A stretch of DNA of 7,519 nt from CAZBGL01 sp964491375 (GTDB taxonomy: Bacteria; Desulfobacterota; Deferrisomatia; Deferrisomatales; Deferrisomataceae). Made by a program: the position numbers and the translations under genes. Shown here piece after piece: positions 6,835 to 7,519 of this stretch. The stretch is from positions 1 through 7,519 of the forward strand of contig CAZBGL010000002.1 of assembly GCA_964491375.1 (NCBI GenBank), read 5' to 3'. Positions within the stretch are counted from its first letter, which is position 1. Each line of letters opens with the position of its first letter. Below the pieces are notes generated by a model. The model saw nothing but the letters and a program-made list of their open reading frames with translations. It did not search any database and had not been told where the DNA came from.

Positions 6835-7519
6835 AGGTGCACGTCCCGCTGAGGGAACGGTATGGAGATGCCCGCCTTGTCGAACTCTTCCTTGATCGAC
6901 CGGGTGACCTGGAAGTACACGTCCCAGTAGTCCTCGCTTCTGACCCACGGCCGGACCACGAAGTTCACCGACGACTCCCCGAGCTCGGCCACCTCCACCG
7001 TGGGCGCCGGATCGTCCAGGACCTTGGGGTGGGCCGCCAGGATGCCCTGGAGCACCGCCCGGGCACGGCCGACGTCGTCGTGGTAGGCGATGCCGGCGGT
7101 CAGGTCCACCCGGCGGACGGGGTTGGCGTTCACGTTCACGATGGTCGTGCCCATGACGTCGGAGTTGGGCACGATGATCTTCTGGTTGTCCAGGCTGTGC
7201 AGGGTGGTGGTGAAGATCCCGATCTCCTGCACGGTGCCCAGGTGGCCGCCGACCCGGACCAGGTCCCCGATCCGGAACGGGCGGAACACCAGGATGAGCA
7301 CCCCGGCCGCAAAGTTGGACAGGGATCCCTGCAGGGCCAGCCCCACGGCCAGACCCGCGGCACCCACCACGGCCACGAACGACGCCGTCTGGATGCCGAA
7401 GCTGGAGAGCGCCGCCACCACCGCGAAGGTCAGGACGGCATAGTGGGTGAGGTTCTCGGCGAACCCCACGAGGGCCGGGTCGCTCTTGGCGCGCACCAGC
7501 GCCGTGCGGACCAGCCGCG
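6813..7519 (-). CDS. mscS: MscS-family small-conductance mechanosensitive channel (5' end outside window)
   Basis: The visible 234 residues cover the last transmembrane helix and the cytoplasmic domain of an MscS-type channel, which opens under membrane tension to release solutes during osmotic downshock. The pore helix GAAGLAVGLALQGSLSN is nearly identical to E. coli MscS; the leucines of AAGLAVGLAL correspond to gate residues L105 and L109, and the following QG to the Q112-G113 kink. FRPFRIGDLV, KIIVPNSDVMG, NPVRRVDL and GESSVNFVVRPWV mark the beta and alpha/beta domains, and the end (GISIPFPQRDVHLYP) aligns with the E. coli C-terminus. A GTG at 7496-7494 could be read as a start, but the frame stays open to the window edge with a plausible sequence (RLVRTAL), and TM1/TM2 must lie beyond it. 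It converges on the ATPase gene, overlapping it by 22 bases. Nothing links it functionally to metal export. Confidence 0.94.
   Translation of the reverse strand, partial: RLVRTALVRAKSDPALVGFAENLTHYAVLTFAVVAALSSFGIQTASFVAVVGAAGLAVGLALQGSLSNFAAGVLILVFRPFRIGDLVRVGGHLGTVQEIGIFTTTLHSLDNQKIIVPNSDVMGTTIVNVNANPVRRVDLTAGIAYHDDVGRARAVLQGILAAHPKVLDDPAPTVEVAELGESSVNFVVRPWVRSEDYWDVYFQVTRSIKEEFDKAGISIPFPQRDVHLYPAGGA

Noticed and set aside
4438..6948. 836-codon minus-strand open frame antisense to the P-type ATPase
   Set aside because: The low-complexity His/Gly/Pro-rich translation lies opposite an ATPase with every catalytic motif intact.
7494..7496. GTG as the true start of mscS
   Set aside because: The frame remains open to the window edge with plausible MscS sequence, and the first two membrane helices of the family would be missing.

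Overview
This window is uniformly very GC-rich DNA with closely packed genes. The only clearly AT-rich stretch is a short promoter/operator region near 4120-4150. The gene set is an AmmeMemoRadiSam-type radical SAM enzyme, a DsbC-like isomerase carrying a CxxCH motif, cobyric acid synthase, a soft-metal efflux operon and an MscS channel. This fits a Gram-negative, probably anaerobic, cobalamin-making, cytochrome-c-producing bacterium. A high-GC member of the former Deltaproteobacteria (Desulfobacterota, for example a Deferrisoma-like lineage) is my best guess. That guess is inference from gene content and composition, not from a marker gene.

Layout. Bases 1-371 hold no convincing gene. They are GC-rich, contain repeated GGGCCC/CCCGGG blocks, and have a 7-bp hairpin just before the first gene. 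At 372-1385 (+) lies amrS, a radical SAM enzyme of unknown reaction. A 64-residue, arginine-rich ORF with a twin-arginine-like signal (1376-1570, +) overlaps its end by 10 bases. Facing these, on the minus strand, is a likely two-gene unit: cobQ (3980-2454) followed after 45 bases by a periplasmic DsbC/DsbG-family thiol:disulfide isomerase (2408-1605).

Divergent from cobQ across a 182-base gap is a metal-resistance operon on the plus strand. An ArsR/SmtB repressor with both the alpha3N cysteines and the alpha5 metal site (4163-4507) is joined by an ATGA overlap to a P1B-2 Zn/Cd/Pb-exporting P-type ATPase (4504-6834). The gap contains a TTGACC -35 element and a TGAA-N6-TTCA palindrome of the ArsR operator type. 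Together these suggest a simple circuit: the repressor occupies the operator, metal releases it, and the ATPase is induced. The 3' end of an MscS-family channel gene (7519-6813, minus; its start is beyond the window) runs tail-to-tail into the ATPase gene with a 22-base overlap.

Most of the window is ordinary, recognisable genes. The items most worth a second look are the additional CxxCH motif at the mature N-terminus of the DsbC-like protein, the small Tat-signal ORF coupled to amrS, and the dual-site ArsR sensor with its operator. I did not find strong evidence for a wholly new multi-gene system.
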